Shown in pieces: positions 5,266 through 5,351 of a DNA stretch of 5,351 nt. The position numbers and the translations under genes were made by a program. Below the pieces are notes generated by a model. The model was not told where the DNA came from. It did not search any database and was given only the letters and a program-made list of their open reading frames with translations. Source of the stretch: JBGSYJ01 sp041750915 (lineage in GTDB: Bacteria; Acidobacteriota; Thermoanaerobaculia; Gp7-AA8); NCBI GenBank assembly GCA_041750915.1, contig JBGSYJ010000365.1:1-5351 (forward strand), in the 5' to 3' direction. Numbering within the stretch: the stretch's first letter is position 1; each line of letters begins with the position of its first letter.

Positions 5266-5351
5266 ATGAAGCCGAACGTCGTACACATTCTCGAGCAGCA
5301 CGGCATCCAGCCGTCGGCGCAGCGCGTCGCCGTCGCAGAGTACGTCCTCCA
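5266..5351 (+). CDS. Fur-family transcriptional regulator, N-terminal fragment (cut by window end)
   Basis: Only the first 28 codons are present. HILEQHGIQPSAQRVAVAEY matches the first winged-helix segment of Fur/PerR/Zur proteins, in which a 'G-hydrophobic-(R/K)-P-T-x-Q-R' motif is followed by a helix. The usual Thr is Ser here. The metal-binding histidines and cysteines lie beyond the edge, so iron, peroxide or zinc sensing cannot be told apart. The start is ATG 5266; no Shine-Dalgarno is seen and the leader is probably only a few nucleotides. Confidence 0.72.
   Translation, partial: MKPNVVHILEQHGIQPSAQRVAVAEYVL

Noticed and set aside
5116..5301. Minus-strand frame of 61 codons containing VILSAAKDL
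   Set aside because: It is a chance translation of the inverted repeat and crosses the Fur-family promoter.
1..5351. CRISPR array, tRNA, rRNA, riboswitch or insertion-sequence transposase
   Set aside because: No regularly spaced direct repeats, no tRNA-like cloverleaf or rRNA segments, and no transposase motifs were seen on either strand.

Overview
The window is about 60% GC bacterial DNA with dense short-spaced genes. A lipoprotein with a Gly at +2 and a secreted nuclease point to a Gram-negative envelope. The inverted repeat at 5130-5209 belongs to the 'GTCATCCTGAGCGCAGCGAA' family, whose spurious translation contains VILSAAKDL. I associate that repeat with Acidobacteriota and other high-GC environmental phyla. 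The assignment is a leaning, not a proof.

Layout, left to right. Positions 1-165 look intergenic, possibly with the first codons of a leftward gene at the edge. Next come a DUF2254 membrane protein (166-1548, +) and a type II toxin-antitoxin module: a ribbon-helix-helix antitoxin (1633-1845) overlapping a Doc/Fic toxin (1835-2221). The module has its own promoter with palindromic operator-like half-sites inside the spacer. A weak hairpin plus eight T's separates it from a secreted ExeM/NucH-like endonuclease/exonuclease/phosphatase (2303-4036, +). A 285-bp convergent intergenic region (4037-4321) holds a strong terminator-like hairpin, a REP-like C-rich/G-rich palindrome and a worn repeat remnant. 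A predicted lipoprotein of unknown function is encoded on the minus strand (4322-5041). It is divergent from the first 28 codons of a Fur-family regulator (5266 to the edge, +). The divergent region carries two promoters and the long inverted repeat.

The toxin and antitoxin clearly act as a pair. The membrane protein, nuclease and lipoprotein are all envelope or secreted products but show no evidence of a shared pathway. The most interesting unit is the RHH/Doc module, because Doc toxins are classically paired with Phd-type antitoxins. I see no clear evidence for a wholly new system.
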